A program made the translations under genes and the position numbers. DNA of 64,000 nucleotides. Origin: Phoronis australis. Its lineage: Eukaryota; Phoronida; Phoronidae. Below are positions 22,081-34,120 of this stretch, piece by piece. The stretch is from the NCBI GenBank assembly GCA_002633005.1, contig NMRA01000103.1:527612-591611 (forward strand), written 5' to 3'. Numbering within the stretch: the stretch's first letter is position 1; each line of letters starts with the position of its first letter. The notes below the pieces were generated by a model. That model saw nothing but the letters and a program-made list of their open reading frames with translations. It had not been told where the DNA came from and searched no databases.

Positions 22081-23039
22081 AACAAGCACCTTGGCTTGCA
22101 TTCCGTTGCGGCTGATGTCACACGGACGGTGTAAAATTAGCCACTGGTCATGAGAGTTCATGAACCAGAAAGTGTATGTCCCTGATCGGAGTGGCGACGG
22201 TATTTGTGTGGAAAATAAATCTTTGTGTTCGACGTTGAATCAACTCTTTGTTTGAAACCCCTTTTGTAATAATTATTCATAACTATTATAAGAATTAAGA
22301 TGAAAGCGTTCAGAAAATCTAAGCTGTCAGGTTACTCGGCATAAATGCGGGTAAAATATATGAATGTGACCATGGTGACTAGCTGCGGCATATAAGTCGG
22401 TCAAATAAACCCATTTTTTCTCTTCAATCGTCTAGTTTTTCAGCGAACTTATTGGTCAGTACTTGTCGCAACGCTCACCCGATAAACTTCATATAATGAA
22501 TTATTTCACCATGCAGTAAATCGGCAATTTCAAGGACATAAGTCTTAGTTGGACTCGGGCCAACACGACTGAGTGAGTGCTCCCATTGACACCAGGTGAA
22601 TTAGGATAATGAAAATTAATCCTTTATGTCAAAAATGCATAAAGAGCTTTGACAATTCACTTTTAGGTGTTACACAATTTCTCGTGGTATTGAGATTAAA
22701 CATTCTGTCGGGCCATTTTTTGGTGAGAAGTTTGTGTCGTGCCTATCTAGTTGTGTTATTCTGCTTTTTCAGTTACTGAGGTGTAATTCATATTCCAATT
22801 TGTAGCCTACATGTTGCAAATCTTTGAGGGGCATTAGTCTCAATTGACTTTGCCGGCCACCGACCGCACCGGCCAGCTTTTAAAGCGGCTATAAACCGGG
22901 CCCACTTTCCTCCCGAGATTTTGGCACCTCACCAACCCAGCATAATTTTTAATTGGGTTGAAATCCAACCACCCATATTTTTAATTATTCCTGAATTATA
23001 CATGATGTATATGTTAGGTTTAATTCTTTTTAGATATTT
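22081..23039. other. Non-coding, nothing recognised
   Basis: No supported gene. A locally GC-rich patch near 22850-22920 (CCGGCCACCGACCGCACCGG) has no evident function. Confidence 0.3.
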
Positions 23040-23067
23040 NNNNNNNNNNNNNNNNNNNNNNNNNNNN
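23040..23067. other. Assembly gap (28 N)
   Basis: N run directly before a TA microsatellite, a typical place for assembly failure. Confidence 0.95.
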
Positions 23068-23134
<67 letters not shown>

Positions 23135-23138
23135 ATAC

Positions 23139-23175
<37 letters not shown>
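23068..23175. repeat. (TA)n microsatellite
   Basis: About 50 TA dinucleotides with a few ATACAT interruptions toward the right end. Open frames across it are artefacts. Confidence 0.95.
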
Positions 23176-23280
23176 CAAGTATCAATTTAAGGATCTGAAC
23201 ACAGCTACTAGCATGAGCATGGCCATGATTAATAACAGCTGACAGTATAAACAAAGAGTGGAAATGGCATATATACGACC

Positions 23281-23886
23281 GGGAGTGGCGCTGGGCACTA
23301 CGACTCCGTTTCCGTCGTCTGCTCCACTGTACAGTGAAGAAAATTACTACATTTTGTTAAAGAAAACGGAATCTGACTGACGATGAAAAAAACAGAAACT
23401 GCTGGTAATATGTAAATTTTATTCGAAGCCTCAGTGAATCACTCAGAAACTCATAATTCTCTCTTTGTCAAACCTTAAACTTAAGACGATTTCCAGAGCA
23501 GTCGCGTCATTAATGCCAATACAAGAAACATATTTGATCTTTTGGGCAATTGAAGACTATTTTAAATACAAAAAAATTTGTTACGAACTGACTGTACAAA
23601 ATATAAAACATGTAATAAGTAAACGCTGTGGACCATAAAGACGTAGGACTCTTGGTATCATGGTGGTGGTGCAGGGTAAAGCACGCGCGCTGTAGGCCTA
23701 TAGGGCAGGTCGTGAGTTCGAGTTCGTGGTAATTACATTGCAATTTGCCAGTTTCTTTAGAGGAAAAAAACAAAATATTTTCCGACCTCCCCCCATTTGG
23801 TGCTATGCGCATCTACGGTCGTGCTTTGCACATTTCGTTTACACACAAAATGTTGCCCCCCTTATGATATCCTAGATCCGCCACTG
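23281..23886 (-). mobile_element. CAGTGGCGGATC-family element (copy A2)
   Basis: Read inversely from 23886: CAGTGGCGGATCTAGGATAT, then the blocks shared with 8303-8735, then those shared with 10082-10365. This copy bridges the two partial copies and shows they are one family. It breaks off at ~23281 before the second terminus. Confidence 0.7.
23661..23735 (+). repeat. tRNA-like block inside copy A2
   Basis: GGTGGTGGTGCAGGGTAAAG followed by GGTCGTGAGTTCGAGTTCG, with A-box and B-box-like spacing. Same block as 8528-8592. Non-functional as a tRNA (no acceptor stem). Confidence 0.45.
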
Positions 23887-24495
23887 AGTTATAACCTTGT
23901 CACCTTCTCGCAATTCCGCCATTCTTTGGTTGGCGTGCGTTTGGTTGTTTTAGTGTTTTGCAGACGATAAAATGTAAAGCGTATGAATTTCGACTTTGCA
24001 CTACTTTGTGATATCAAAGGTTTTATTCATCAGTCGTGTCGTAACACATTCCAGGTCATGTGAGAAATCTGACTACGCAATTTTTGAATGAGACAACTTC
24101 GAAGAATGATCTCAATTTGTTCATTAGTAATACTTGAAGTGATCTCTGAGCTTGAGAAGACAAATCCTGACAAAAGTACCATCTCGCAACGTCTACTACA
24201 GGGCTATTCACTTACCCCCGTGAGAGAATTTCCACAAAATCACAAAATTCACGATTCCTCAAATACGCGCCATAGAAAAACTCAGTAGTCACCATGAGTT
24301 TCTAATCTCCCTCCTCTTATGATAAATGAGCGCATGCGCTCGCAGTCATTCGACAAACTGATGACTTCAGGAACCGAGTTGGTGTCATGTCGTACTTTAG
24401 GACATCAACATTATATCATAACGCTTGGATTTATCACAACCTGTACAGTTACTTTTTAAATCACATTTAAAAAAAACGTGAGCCAATACATTTGT
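23887..24495. other. Non-coding, nothing recognised
   Basis: No supported gene. Confidence 0.3.
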
Positions 24496-24536
24496 CTTTC
24501 CAGTGGCGGATCTACGGGGGAGTTCAGGGGGTTTAA

Positions 24537-26189
24537 AGGAGCATGCCACACAAAAAACAACCTAATTTGTATCAATTTAGATCGAGTAGTTCTACTCCAT
24601 AACGACACGTACGGTTGCGTTACCTGACACCTGACGGCAGACGGAGGTGTTGAAATTATCCAGTGACGTCATCGGTTTCACAGCAGTTCACAACTCGGGT
24701 TACTAGTGTCAGCTTATCGCTTAAAGACATCGTTTAACACCAATAAATCATCAAACTTCGATGTAAAAGCCTTAAAAATACACCGAGTTCTTATAAAAAC
24801 GTGTTGTTTTATTTCGCTCTTACGGATCTATTGGTATTTTCACACACCGTAGCCTCCAAAGTTCGGCAGGCCAATAATATCCGTAGCAGGAGTTTGGGGT
24901 GTGTTCGGAGATAATTTCGAAGTATTTTCCGTGAGAAACAGACAGGAGAACCTAGATCTGTGTTGTTTAGACTTGTGATTTTTTGAGTTCTAAACACAAA
25001 ACGCTTGTTATTCTGGCCAGTGGCTCGGAGTCCGATCAGGCCCGTCGCGGCCGGCAGGATTGACTTGTTATCCCGGCCAGTGGCTCGGAAAATGATCAGA
25101 CATCACGAACATGAACCAGCCAAAAATCAGTGGAAATTAAACTTCCAGTCAAAAAAGTACTATACGAGCGAGCGAAAGTAATGTGCACGTGATTATGTTG
25201 GCGAATTAGCCACTAAACTGCAAATCTACTTACTCGTCGGGGGCCTCGAATTCAGGTTCTTTTTGACCACAGCACCGCCGGTTAGGGCAGAAGTTGTACA
25301 TTGAAAATCATTATGAAGGTAAATGCAAATAAAGATTCCCCTAACACCTGGCCGTGGGATGGAAATCGAGTTGTTTCACAACAGCTTCTGCCAGCAAACA
25401 CTAAATTAGCATGAGCTCACACGGCCTCGGTGTCCCGTCAATTAATTAGTTTTATTGCAGCTAAAGCGGATTTATTTATTGCTGGCTTCTCAAATCATTT
25501 GCACTCACGAACACTCCAAAGGCATTACAAATTGCATCTAATGATACAGACTTTGTTACAGTTTGGTTAGGGTGAGAATAATTCATTTTGAAACAGAACT
25601 CTCAGTAATAAACGCCAACATGGCATCTCGCAATCCCCGGGCCAACTTGGACGAGCTAGAGCTCATCAGTCCCGACTTTGCAGGTGGATTGTTAAGTTTT
25701 ACAGGCTATCAAATCGAACAGGAATACAGTGGTGAAGAAATACTAGAGTGGCGCCGTGAACAAGCTCAGACACTGAACGGAACTTATGGAGTTATTTGGT
25801 AAGCCGGCATTCGTCAGGCAGTCGACGTCCGTGCAGGCCACAGACACGGAAATGTTCCACGGCCTCACACTTGCTATTTACAGAGTACATTTCATTCTTC
25901 ACTACCATGAGCCACTTCCTAAGCATTTCGGACTCTCGAGGAAGCAAAAAAAACGATATACCCGCTTTCCTCGCAGCTGCTTAGTTCGGACAAGCCGGAA
26001 CGATGCACCGCAACATAGCGGCATTCACTCTGCATATGAACCACTGACGTCGCTAGCGTCGTTTCTCACCTTCCTCACAGGTTAATGCGACACCTCTTGG
26101 CAAGGTAAGGTCTATCGTATGCGAGGCGATGTGGATATAGATCGATTAAGACGGCAAAAAAGGCTAATTAAATCGGGTGGCATTCTCCT
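24537..26189 (+). mobile_element. TTAA-flanked DNA element, copy 1 (1653 bp)
   Basis: Flanked by TTAA (24533-24536 and 26190-26193) with inverted ends AGGAGCATGCCAC and GTGGCATTCTCCT. The second copy is at 29344-31020. TTAA target duplication is typical of piggyBac and Kolobok elements. The tips do not start CCY as piggyBac does, so Kolobok-like is the better guess. No transposase is present. It carries an exon-like frame (25620-25798). Confidence 0.8.
25620..25798 (+). CDS. Exon-like ORF inside TTAA element (possible P2X7-like N-terminus)
   Basis: A well-placed ATG (CCAACATGG) opens a frame of 59 codons plus 2 bases, ending at a donor GTAAGC (25799). The peptide starts MASRNPRANLDELELI and contains GYQIEQEYSGEEILEWRRE. 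The 'YQxExEYxxEE' stretch recalls the start of invertebrate proteins with the P2X7 C-terminal-like zinc domain, but the Cys-rich domain is not here, so identity is weak. No second exon with its Cys residues is visible in the element. The homologous site in copy 2 (ATG 30462) is broken by an indel and a TAA. Confidence 0.35.
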
Positions 26190-26193
26190 TTAA

Positions 26194-28740
26194 ACCCCCC
26201 TTCGGGCCAGGACCCAAAAATTAAAAAAAAACGTCTCCAGCAAAACAAAAACGGCACTGCCAGCGTGTGTAAACCCCAAGTAAACCAACTTGGAAAAAAT
26301 GAGGAGGGGGGCTCACTCTGAAAATATATTTTTTGCATTGTGAATTGCTGTTATACCATTTCGAGTCTTCGTGGCTCATCGGCAAAACCCCGGAGATCAA
26401 TTGTGCGCGCGCTTTCGTCGACACTTCTGAAGTAGCCAAGATTTTAGATGGATCCACCGCTGAAAGAGCAGCTCTATAGCTGATTTCTTTAGGTAACTAG
26501 TTTCTTTACTCTAAGATATGTTTTGATTTGATTAGGGGAAATACTGTGGTGCCGCAACCCTGATATTCAGGCGAATTGACGTGCAACGTTTTTACCTCAT
26601 CTGTCATGGCCTGTCATTCTATTACACCCCACACGTTTGTAACTCGAATTTGACTGGTGTACAGTAAAGTTGGCTTGCGCAATATCATACAGTGTACATG
26701 TACATGTAATACTTTTGAAAAAAAAACTCGTTTTCCGAAGAATTGCTTTTGTGGCGGGCGCCGTGGTCTGCTCACGAGTCTGTTTGAAGATGCACTATAA
26801 CAAGTTATTTCTATACAAGGAATGACCAAGGGGCCACTCACATTGACAAAGTGACCGCATTCGCGAACAGTGAACAGTAGCAGAAACTGCGGGAAGGTTG
26901 TATTTTCACAACAAAGTCTTGCGGGACTCGTGCGATGTTCAAAAGGCCTGCTAAGGAGCCCTAGTGCCGACCTCAACACCTATCGTCTTTCTACCTGCAA
27001 TAAGCACCACTGCCGTTTTCTACAGTGGAAATTTCCGCAGAAAGGCCCACCCGACGAAACGCCCATGCCCAATGGGCATTTATTTGATGTTAGTACTTCG
27101 GGTTTCAAGCGTTCAGATATTCGGACGTTTATTTCGAAAATTGCAAGAGATGCAAATGGGTCCTGGGATACATCGTCAAGGTTTGAAGTAGTCTATGATG
27201 AACGGATTAAATTTAGTTGCGCATGCTGTAAGTCTTTTGAATGGACTTGGTAACCTCAGGAGGCTTAGTGCCAACTGAGCTGCGAAACGAGATGCTGACA
27301 GTAGAGCCGTACAAGCTCATTGACACAACAGTTGACGAAGTGCAAGTGTTGGGAACAAACATCGAAGATATCTGGGTAGAGTGGTTCCCAAGAGGAACAA
27401 ATCATTGGATCTGATGTACAGATTCCTCGGCAGTCTAGACAACAGAAAGATAGAACCAACGTTCCTGGAGAAACACCCAGGTAATAAGTTATATTTCTAC
27501 ATAGTTTGTAATGATGTCGGTTTTTTATGCTTGTGTAAAATTAAAACGAAATAGAAATTATTTTGGACATGCAAAATTTACCCAGTACAGCAGAGGATTT
27601 ACTAGCGCACGGAAACTGATTCTGGTTTGTATTTCCACTTGAGTCTATCTGCATCATATCCAAAATCTATTTCACGTAGTGCGTAGTTAAATCTGTACTC
27701 AACACTTGTTTCCTCCAATGAGTACCACAGAACGGTGCGAAAACCCTTCCTAGACAACCTCTCGCAGCAGTTGACCACCAGATGTGTAAACTACACGTAT
27801 GAGCAACCACTGGGGATTAAAAAGTGTCTAGAGAGAAGTTTTCAATTCAAAATTTTTTGCAAAGTACGCTTTAGATCTCGCGACGGACCAGGTCAGCTTG
27901 ATTTGTGTAGATATCTAGTTTCAGTGTAGGCCTACTTCTGACACCTCGACGAACTAGTCTTGTGATGTTTCTTACCAAAGTGTGCTTTGTAAAACTATTT
28001 ATCTCAGCCAGTACTGTTTGGTCCCGCGACAGATCGACTATTTTTATAGGGACAATAAGCATAGGTGTACTTTTGGTCTCGTGACGGACCAGGCCAGAGA
28101 TTTTGTGTACTCTCAGTGTACATCTGGTCCCTCTGCGAACTGCTCCCGATATATCTTTTCACCACGGTGTACAGAATGTTTTGGTTTCGTGAAACTGTTT
28201 ACAGAGGATTTTTTTCCTGAAACATTTGACGTTTTTCAATTGTTGTCAGCGTGATTCAGCTTAATAAAGTGATACTTAATTGATTATTGTCGCTTTTAAT
28301 AAAAGACTATAAGCTGAGAGCACCATCGTTCGCCAGTTTTTCTCGCAACGATACAGAACACATGTTTATTTCCGGACTAACAGAACAGGTCTTCATTCTT
28401 AAACAGCTTGAGGCTGTTGCGATCATCTGATATTCAAGTTTTTACGCCCCGTCGGTGCAGCTCCTTATGCTCTTGAATATTTGGTAGTTGTCTAAGCCCC
28501 TGTATATACACCACACTTTTTCGTATGCTAAAGAGGTGTGTGTAAGCAGATGTTCCAACAAAATTTTTGCTGGTGGTGTGACTCATACCCAGATGTGCAC
28601 AAATATGGTTTCACGAAACTTATGAGCCAAGTTCACGTGACCAAATCGAGAAGGGTTTTTAATTATCGTAAGAAAAACTCCAGGGACATGTTAAGTGCCA
28701 GAAAAGTACGAGGATGTATGGAAATTTCACTCTTTGGCTA
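26194..28740. other. Interior of the 4.4 kb element; no recognised gene
   Basis: The largest + frame (26870-27253) encodes an unrecognised peptide; splice-like AG (CCGCAG) lies inside it. 27855-28030 and 28066-28240 are a degenerate tandem duplication offset ~211 bp (both contain CGACGGACCAGG and TTGTGTA). C-rich patches near 26190 and 28780 belong to element ends. Confidence 0.35.
27855..28240 (+). repeat. Degenerate ~211-bp tandem duplication
   Basis: Two diverged units: TCTCGCGACGGACCAGGTCA versus TCTCGTGACGGACCAGGCCA, and TACCAAAGTGTGCTTTG versus CACCACGGTGTACAG, in the same order. Confidence 0.5.
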
Positions 28741-28889
28741 CAAAAACAAAAAGTTGTCTTACACGGGAGGAGGGGGGTAAACCCCCTCCCGACCTCACTT
28801 TACCCGCTCGGCGCCACGCGCCTCGGATTCGACCTTTGCAGGAATCCTAAACCCCCCCTTACTGAAAACGTAGATCCGCCACTGCTTTC

Positions 28890-29339
28890 TAATATTGTCT
28901 TCCGGGTATTACGGCAAGCAAGACTCAAAGTTATTTTCCATGCCATTAATTTAAACAAAATTATTTCTAATGATGCTTCAGAAACGTATTAAAATTTTTG
29001 TATCACCGAGGCCAATGCCCTGGTAGAAACACCACAGTGAAGAAACGCTATATTTCTTTGACCTCCACAGAAAAACAATGGAGTGCCCAAACGCTCTGAA
29101 AATTTGCTTGCCACTTGGGCAACCACCTAGTGAACTTCTACCTGGTCAGCAACATTTTGATTGCACTGGGGACTAGACGAGCTGTTTAAGTATATCCGTG
29201 GCTGGATGGCAACCCACTCCAATTCATTGGATGTTCCTCTGTTGATTTTACTATTCGACCACCAGGTGAGGCAGGTATTAGTTGCTCGCTGGTTCCCTGT
29301 GTGCCGCTAGGCGGTCAGTAGCCAGCACGCAGATATCAC
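28890..29339. other. Non-coding between elements
   Basis: No supported gene. A sequence reading TGGGCAACCACC..ACCAGG near 29115-29140 shows no clear family. Confidence 0.3.
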
Positions 29340-29343
29340 TTAA

Positions 29344-31020
29344 AGGAGCACGCCACCCAATAAACAACCCAATTTGAATCAATTTAGATCGAGTAGTTCT
29401 ACTCCATTACGACACGTACGGTTGCGTTACCTGACACCTGACGGCAGACGGAGGTGTTGAAATTATCCAATGACGACATCAGTTTCACACGCAGTCTGTT
29501 CAGCAGTTCAAAAAGACACGGGTTACTGGTGTCAGCTTATCGCTTGAAGACATCGTTTAACACCAATAAATCATCAAACTTCGATGTAAAACCCTTAAAA
29601 ATATAACGAGTTCTTATAAAAACGTGTTGTTTTATTTCGCTCTTACGGATTTATTGGTATTTGGACACACCGTAGCCTACAAAGTTCGGCAGGCCAATAA
29701 GGTCCGTAGCATGAGTTTGGGGTGTGTTCGGAGATAATTTCGAAGTATTTTCCGTGAGATACAGACAGGAGAACCTAGATCTGTGTTGTTTAGACTTGTG
29801 ATTTTTTTGAGTTCTAAACACAAAACGCTTGTCATCCTGGCCAGTGGCTCGGAGCTCGATCAGGCCCGTCGCGGCGGCCGGGATTGACTCGTTGTCCCGG
29901 CCAGTGGCTCGGAAACTGATCAGACATCACGAACATAAACCAGCTAAAGTTCAGTGGAAACTAAACTTCCAGTCAAGAAAATACTATACTAGTGAGCCAA
30001 AGTAATGTGCACGTGATTATGTTGGTGAATTAACCACGAAACTGCAAATCTACTTACACGTCGGGTGCTCGAATCCAGGTTCCGATTTGGCCACAGCACC
30101 ATCAGGGCAGAAGTTGTACATTGACAGTCATTATTTGAGTAATGTAAATGTAAAAAAAGATTCCTTTAATACCTGGCCGTGGGATGGAAATCGAGTTGTT
30201 TCACAACAGTTTCTGCCAGCAAACGCTAAATTAGCATGAGCTCACACGGCCTCGGTGTCCCGTCTTAGTTTTATTGCACCCCAAAGCCGGTTACGCAGTG
30301 ATTTATTCATTGCTGGCTTCTCAAATCATTTGCTCTCACGAAAATTCCAAAGGCATTACAAATTGCATCTAATGAGACAGACTTTGTTTCAGTTTTATTA
30401 AGTATTGGTTAGGCTGAGAATAATTCATTTTGAAACAGAACGCTCAGTAATAAACGCCAACATGGCAACTCGCAATCTCGACGTAGGACGAGCTAGAGCT
30501 CATCAGTCCTGACTTCGCAGGTGGATTGTTAAGTTTTACAGGCTATCAATTCGAACAGGAATGCAGTGATTAAGAAATACTAGAGAGGCGCCGTGAACAA
30601 GCTCAGACAACGGAACGTACGGTGTTATTTGGTAAGCCGGCATTCGTGAGGCACTGTCGACGTCTGCAGGCCACAGACACGGAGATGTTTCACGGCCTCA
30701 TACTTGCTATTTACAGCGTACATTTCATTCTTCACAACCATGAGCCGCTTCTTAACCATTTCGGACTCTCGAGGAAGTAAAAAACGATATAGTCGCTTTC
30801 CTTGCAGCTGCTTAGTTCGGACAAGCGGGAACGATGCACCGCAACATAGCGGCAATCACTCTGCAGTATGAACCCCTGACGTCGCTAGCGTCGTTTCGCA
30901 CCTTCCTCACAGGTTAACGCGACACTTCTTGGCAAGGTAAGGTCGACCGTATGCCAGGCGATGTGGATATAGACCGATTAAGACGGCAAAAAGACTAATT
31001 AAATCGGTTGGCATTCTCCT
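29344..31020 (+). mobile_element. TTAA-flanked DNA element, copy 2 (1677 bp)
   Basis: Same element as 24537-26189, in the same orientation. TTAA is at 29340-29343 and 31021-31024, with inverted ends AGGAGCACGCCACCC and GGCATTCTCCT. Collinear throughout with small indels. Its exon-like frame (ATG at 30462) is disabled by a frameshift within 20 codons and a TAA at about 30569. Confidence 0.8.
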
Positions 31021-31024
31021 TTAA

Positions 31025-31745
31025 GTTTACTCTGAAAATTTTTTTACACCGGCGTTTCTGATTGGCTAGTAGAATTCTCAACAGGCAGCGCTTTACGCAA
31101 ACAAACTGTCATAACTGATGGACTGAAGTGTAAATGAGGTCGGTTGTACAGACAAATCGGTGCTTAAAATTTATGTTCAGGAAATGTGAATCCTAGAAAT
31201 TGTGGTTGCGCCTTTTCAGAATGCATCTTTCTGTCGATGACTTTTTTTACGATACTGTCCTGTATATATACAGTATGAATAACACACCGGCCAGATATGT
31301 GTTTATTGTACTGGTACATCTATGTGTTTCAAGCGCGCTGCTATTAAACATCACTGCAGAAACGAAATAGTTGCTGCGACGCTACTTGCATGACAAAGCT
31401 AAAAATTGTTCACGGTCCGCCATTTTTTACGGTGTTGTAAAGCTAACCAATGACTGCCGAGGTTACATCAACCAATGCTAAAGCGCGTGCCACTGCGTGA
31501 GCTATTAGTTGCTGATAGCGCGGCCAGTGTGTTAAATGGTTGTCATCTAAAAACCGATAGCTGCTCTATCTCGTAAAATAAAAACGATCAGGGACAGTAA
31601 CACTCATAGTACGGGAGCCAAATGCTGTTTTTTACTTAACAAATGCTGTTTTTTACTTAACCTAGATTTGCCGGAGAAAGTTTTTTCGTTACTGTTTCAT
31701 GTAGCCTAGTCATAGTTAATCATGATTTAAGGGGTCACCGTTTGC
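31025..31745. other. Non-coding; short 21-bp duplication
   Basis: AAATGCTGTTTTTTACTTAAC occurs twice in tandem at 31620-31661. No gene seen. Confidence 0.4.
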
Positions 31746-31764
31746 AACCCTTGAGCATTTTTAA

Positions 31765-32525
31765 AAGAAGCAAATTAAGACCGCCATTATGCAAAATTCT
31801 ATTTTTGCTTATAATTTCCTTACCAAGCATTGCAGCCAGGTTATTCTGATGCTCTCACCCATGTTTCCATGGTCAACGAATTTAACAGTGAATTCAAATT
31901 TTTTGGGTGGATACATCATCAGTATGCAAATTAAGGCCGCCAGTACTCAAAATTTTACTTGTTCTAATAGCTACGGTACCAAGCGCCACAGGTGAACTAT
32001 CATGATATGTGCATCGTTGTTCTATGGCCAATTAGTTTAATGAAATCAGTTTCCATTTGGTGCATGATAATGTTGCATAATGAATGCAAATTAAGGCCAC
32101 CATTATTCAAAATCATATTTTGCTAATGACGCCCTTATCAAGCACCGCAGACAGGTTACTTTAATGTTTTCAACTATGCTTCCATGGTCAGTGAATTTAA
32201 GGAGCTCATTTGCTGATGGATATACAACGTGAATTTGAATTTTATATGCAAACTGAGGCTGCCATCATTCATGAATTATACACATAAAGAGCAGGTATTC
32301 AAAATACTGTTTCTGTTCGTAATTTCCTTACGGGCATCACATGTAAATTATTTTCGTATATTATCTCATGTTTTCATGACCATCATGAATTTGCAGTATT
32401 GATAATTTACACAAACTACAGCTGCCATATTCAAAATTCAACTTGTTCTTATAACTGGTGCGTCAAACACCAGAGGTTAGTGAACCCATGTTTCTGTGGT
32501 CAATGAAATCTGCAGGTTATAGCAT
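31765..32525 (+). repeat. Diverged tandem array, ~160-bp period
   Basis: Five units are anchored by AAATTAAGACCGCCATTAT (31767), AAATTAAGGCCGCCAGTAC (31926), AAATTAAGGCCACCATTAT (32086), CAAACTGAGGCTGCCATCAT (32249) and ACAAACTACAGCTGCCATA (32411), spaced 159-163 bp. Other shared words are CCATGTTTCCATGGTCA and TTCCTTACCAAGCA. Old satellite-like array of roughly nucleosome-sized units. Confidence 0.75.
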
Positions 32526-33283
32526 GATAAATTTGCAGAACCTCTTTTTTGAAGATGAAGTAAGAAAATACTTCATACACTGAGTGCTCAGCACTTTAAG
32601 ACCTTAAATTCGATAAAGATGCTGTCTATTGTCCTGCGTTCTCGCAGACCATAGAAAAAACGCAGATTAGTTAAATGACTTGGGGGAATGCTGAAATGGG
32701 GCTACCAGAATCGATCTATTGGATACCAACGCCCATCCCAAAGACGCAGTGGTGAAAATTATCAGTGACAGGATTGCTACTCCCAACAGTTAACGTAGCC
32801 TACATGAAACAATAAGCATGGGGCAGGCAATGTTGTCAGACTTCAAGAAAGGCTAGCAGTGAGTAAAGAACGCAAGTAGGTAATCACTGATCAAGATCCC
32901 CGTCCCTCTTATATAGTACAAGGACATTGGCAGTAGGTATTATCTGGAGACATTACGCCCGTCTCGTCCTCGAGTCGGCACATCTAGAACTGCCAAGCAG
33001 CATTTCGAGTAGATGACGACATTTCGTTACTCCACTCAAAAATGGTTCGACGAAGGGTTAGTTTACGAGAGAAAGAAACATAAGAAATTATCTAAAAGTA
33101 AAAACTGTCGCTTGTCATTGGTTTTGCTGTCCGATATTAGCAGATAATATCGTGCTTCTTCGTCTAAAAATGCCACATTTGGTTTCATGCAGATAATCTG
33201 ACCGGATATCGATAAAATAGTTGCGCTACTGGTAGCTGTGTTATAGTGGCATAGAACGTGAAAATATGCTAAATTGCATTATT
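32526..33283. other. Non-coding, nothing recognised
   Basis: No supported gene. Confidence 0.3.
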
Positions 33284-33560
33284 CAAAGTGGTTCTCTGCC
33301 AATGAAACAGAAGTTGAACAGTTCGTTAGGTAGTTTTACAGTTTTTGTAAAGATTTTGAATTTCTGTTGATGCCAAACCATTTTCTTTTAGTTTGAAATT
33401 TTAAAAAATGGTCTGTCAACTGCTCGTTACTTCGTCGACTTTTCTCCCACAAAGCAAAGCAGATTTCCCTATTTGGTATACATAGACGTAGCACATTTTC
33501 CTTATTGTTTACTGGGTAATTCTTTGAGCACAAGCGCATGTATGTAAGGATGGAGAATTT
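33284..33560 (+). repeat. Dispersed repeat R2, copy 1
   Basis: Matches 52565-52870: AAAGTGGTTCTCTGCCA, AATTTCTGTTGAT, CATTTTCTTTTAGTTT, CAACTGCTCG.(T/C)ACTTCGTC, TATTTGGTAT, GACGTAG.AC, in the same order. Confidence 0.65.
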
Positions 33561-33614
33561 GAAAACTGTATTGGAATGAAAGAGTTTATACTCAATTTTT
33601 TTGAGAAACACTGC

Positions 33615-34120
33615 CGAAATATAAAGTCTTTCACTTCAGTAATCAGCTTCATCGGGAAGGTACATAATGAGTATACTCAAAAATTTGTCATTTTTTCCTC
33701 CCAAAAATTAGAGAGTTTTACCTTGCAGAAATTTTAGTCGACTACCATGTTAATCTTTCGACTTCATCAGTGACCACTATGTGGGGCTGTACACAGGGCT
33801 GATCTTGATTCCTCCTTGTCTCTCTTCATTTTGTTTTTCTCTGACTTTATCCTGATGGCTTCTTTAATCTTACGTCTCCAATCCATTGACTCTCTGTCCT
33901 ATAGTGAAACAACATGAACAGAGATGAAGTAGGCATCAAGATCAGCCCTGTGTACAAGTCTGTTTACAGCCCCACCTAGTGGTCACTGATGGCAGCCGAC
34001 TAAAATTTCTGCGAGGTAAAACTCTTTAATTTTTGGGATGAAAAATGAAATATTTTTGAGTATACTCATTATGTACCTTCCTGATGAAGCTGTTCACATA
34101 AGTGAAAGACTTTCTACTTC
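33615..34120. mobile_element. Fold-back element (~190-bp inverted arms)
   Basis: Left arm ~33615-33815 (AAGTCTTTCACTT, AAGGTACATAATGAGTATAC, AGAAATTTTAGTCG, ACACAGGGCTGATCTTGAT). Right arm ~33920-34120 is its inverse (ATCAAGATCAGCCCTGTGT, CGACTAAAATTTCTGC, GTATACTCATTATGTACCTT). The ~105-bp loop is unique. No coding capacity, MITE-like. Confidence 0.75.

Larger units (their letters stand above)
24501..28884 (+). mobile_element. 4.4 kb CAGTGGCGGATC-type element with 5-bp TSD (inferred)
   Basis: The left end CAGTGGCGGATCTACG at 24501 and the right end CGTAGATCCGCCACTG at 28884 are perfect inverted 16-mers, with further similarity inside (TTCAG, G-run, TTTA). CTTTC flanks both (24496-24500 and 28885-28889). 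A 5-bp duplication also flanks the 71-bp member at 41629, which supports the pairing. A TTAA element (24537-26189) is nested just inside the left end. The remaining 2.6 kb shows no transposase I can recognise. Confidence 0.5.

Noticed and set aside
22921-23254. Frames rich in Tyr-Ile
   Set aside because: Translation of the TA microsatellite and the N gap.
26870-27253. 127-codon frame as a transposase exon of the 4.4 kb element
   Set aside because: No catalytic or DNA-binding motif recognised; kept only as unexplained.
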